Of a stretch of DNA of 29,169 nucleotides, positions 28,798-29,169 are shown in pieces (the stretch's first letter is position 1; each line of letters begins with the position of its first letter). The notes beneath the pieces are model-generated. The model saw only the letters and a list, made by a program, of their open reading frames with translations. It was not told where the DNA came from and did not search any database. The DNA is from Haplomitrium mnioides. Lineage: Eukaryota > Marchantiophyta > Haplomitriopsida > Calobryales. The stretch lies in contig JBNGIS010020403.1 in the NCBI GenBank assembly GCA_049999725.1, forward strand, positions 1 to 29,169. The letters run 5' to 3'. Made by a program: the position numbers and the translations under genes.

Positions 28798-29169
28798 TCA
28801 GACTCTCTCCTCTTTCGGAGGAACTGTCTCATCTAAATCTACTGGCTGAGCATCTGCAGCTGCTAGAGAATCCTAATGAGACTTTCCAGTCCCCGATATC
28901 ACTACAGAGTCACCAAAAGCACCTGCAGTACTAGGAGGAACAGGTTCCTTGTGGTATGCAAATACTATTTGTGACTCAGTCACATCGGATGGCAAGGAAG
29001 CCATCTCCAAAACCCTCTGAGGAATATAGATAGACTGGCGTCTATCATATTCCACGGCGATGCAATTTCGCATCAGCTTAAGAGCATAGACAATGCCTGT
29101 GCTAGACCCAGAGCAAAGATCTAGAATCCAATCTTGCTCTGTAGAGAGATGGTCAATGAAAAAATTATA
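28798..29169 (-). CDS. Amino-type DNA methyltransferase-like protein, C-terminal part (copy A)
   Basis: Minus-strand frame open from the window edge (29169) to a TAG at 28873-28875, and continuing in the same frame to TGA at 28798-28800. QDWILDLCSGSSTGIVYALK (motif DLCSGSSTG at 29095-29121) is SAM-binding motif I, and NCIAVEYDRRQ (about 29035-29067) the following strand with the acidic ribose-binding position. Having motif I at the C-terminal end is the layout of the N6_N4_Mtase family (N4-cytosine or N6-adenine methylation). One Gly of the usual SGSGTG is Ser. The tail after the TAG is acidic (VDLDETVPPKEERV); copy B has no stop at this point, so the TAG may be a mutation. The N-terminal part, with the catalytic (D/N/S)PP(Y/F) motif, is outside the window, so activity cannot be judged. 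Confidence 0.65.

Overview
This window is nuclear DNA from a plant with a repeat-dominated genome. The evidence is several decayed Ty1/copia retrotransposons, very long LTR-like blocks nested in them, a fragment of a plant-type malonyl-CoA decarboxylase gene and GT-AG intron signals. A gymnosperm such as a conifer would fit the age and nesting of the elements, but that is inference. No intact protein gene was found. A 100-base N run (4785-4884) inside a GA microsatellite is an assembly gap.

Layout. 1-267 is the 3' end of a long GC-richer LTR-like family, here called LongLTR. 517-932 is a solo LTR with a second copy at 26454-26913. 925-3900 (minus) is copia relic Copia-1, with gag, protease, integrase and RT recognisable through many stops and shifts. 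4098-13366 (plus) is Copia-2, with LTRs at about 4112-4646 and 12778-13366; its gag is split by a 3.9 kb LongLTR copy (5291-9226). 13.4-17.0 kb is mostly unassignable, with a gag-like scrap (minus, 13.7-14.0 kb) and a malonyl-CoA decarboxylase pseudogene fragment (14589-14794). 17160-21809 (plus) is Copia-3, of the Copia-1 family, internally deleted and split by a reverse LongLTR copy (18499-21136). 27205-27580 is a fragment of the Copia-2 family, cut at its right edge by another reverse LongLTR end (27581-27945).

The most unusual content is on the minus strand of the right third. 28798-29169 is the C-terminal end of a protein with the SAM-binding motif of amino-type (N4-cytosine/N6-adenine) DNA methyltransferases; it runs off the window. 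A second, older copy at 22810-25227 aligns with it without gaps over 31 residues (12 identities), shows candidate introns, and carries upstream segments that fit the middle of such an enzyme. Downstream of each copy lies a degenerate tandem array (about 37 bp period) built on the same core, GCAAGCATGGACTT. A gene or mobile module made of a methyltransferase plus a 3' repeat array has therefore been duplicated here. This is the best candidate for something undescribed.

No genes work together as an operon. The interactions are those of nested insertions: copia bodies first, LongLTR copies inserted into them later, and point decay throughout (integrase and RT catalytic residues are lost at specific positions given below).
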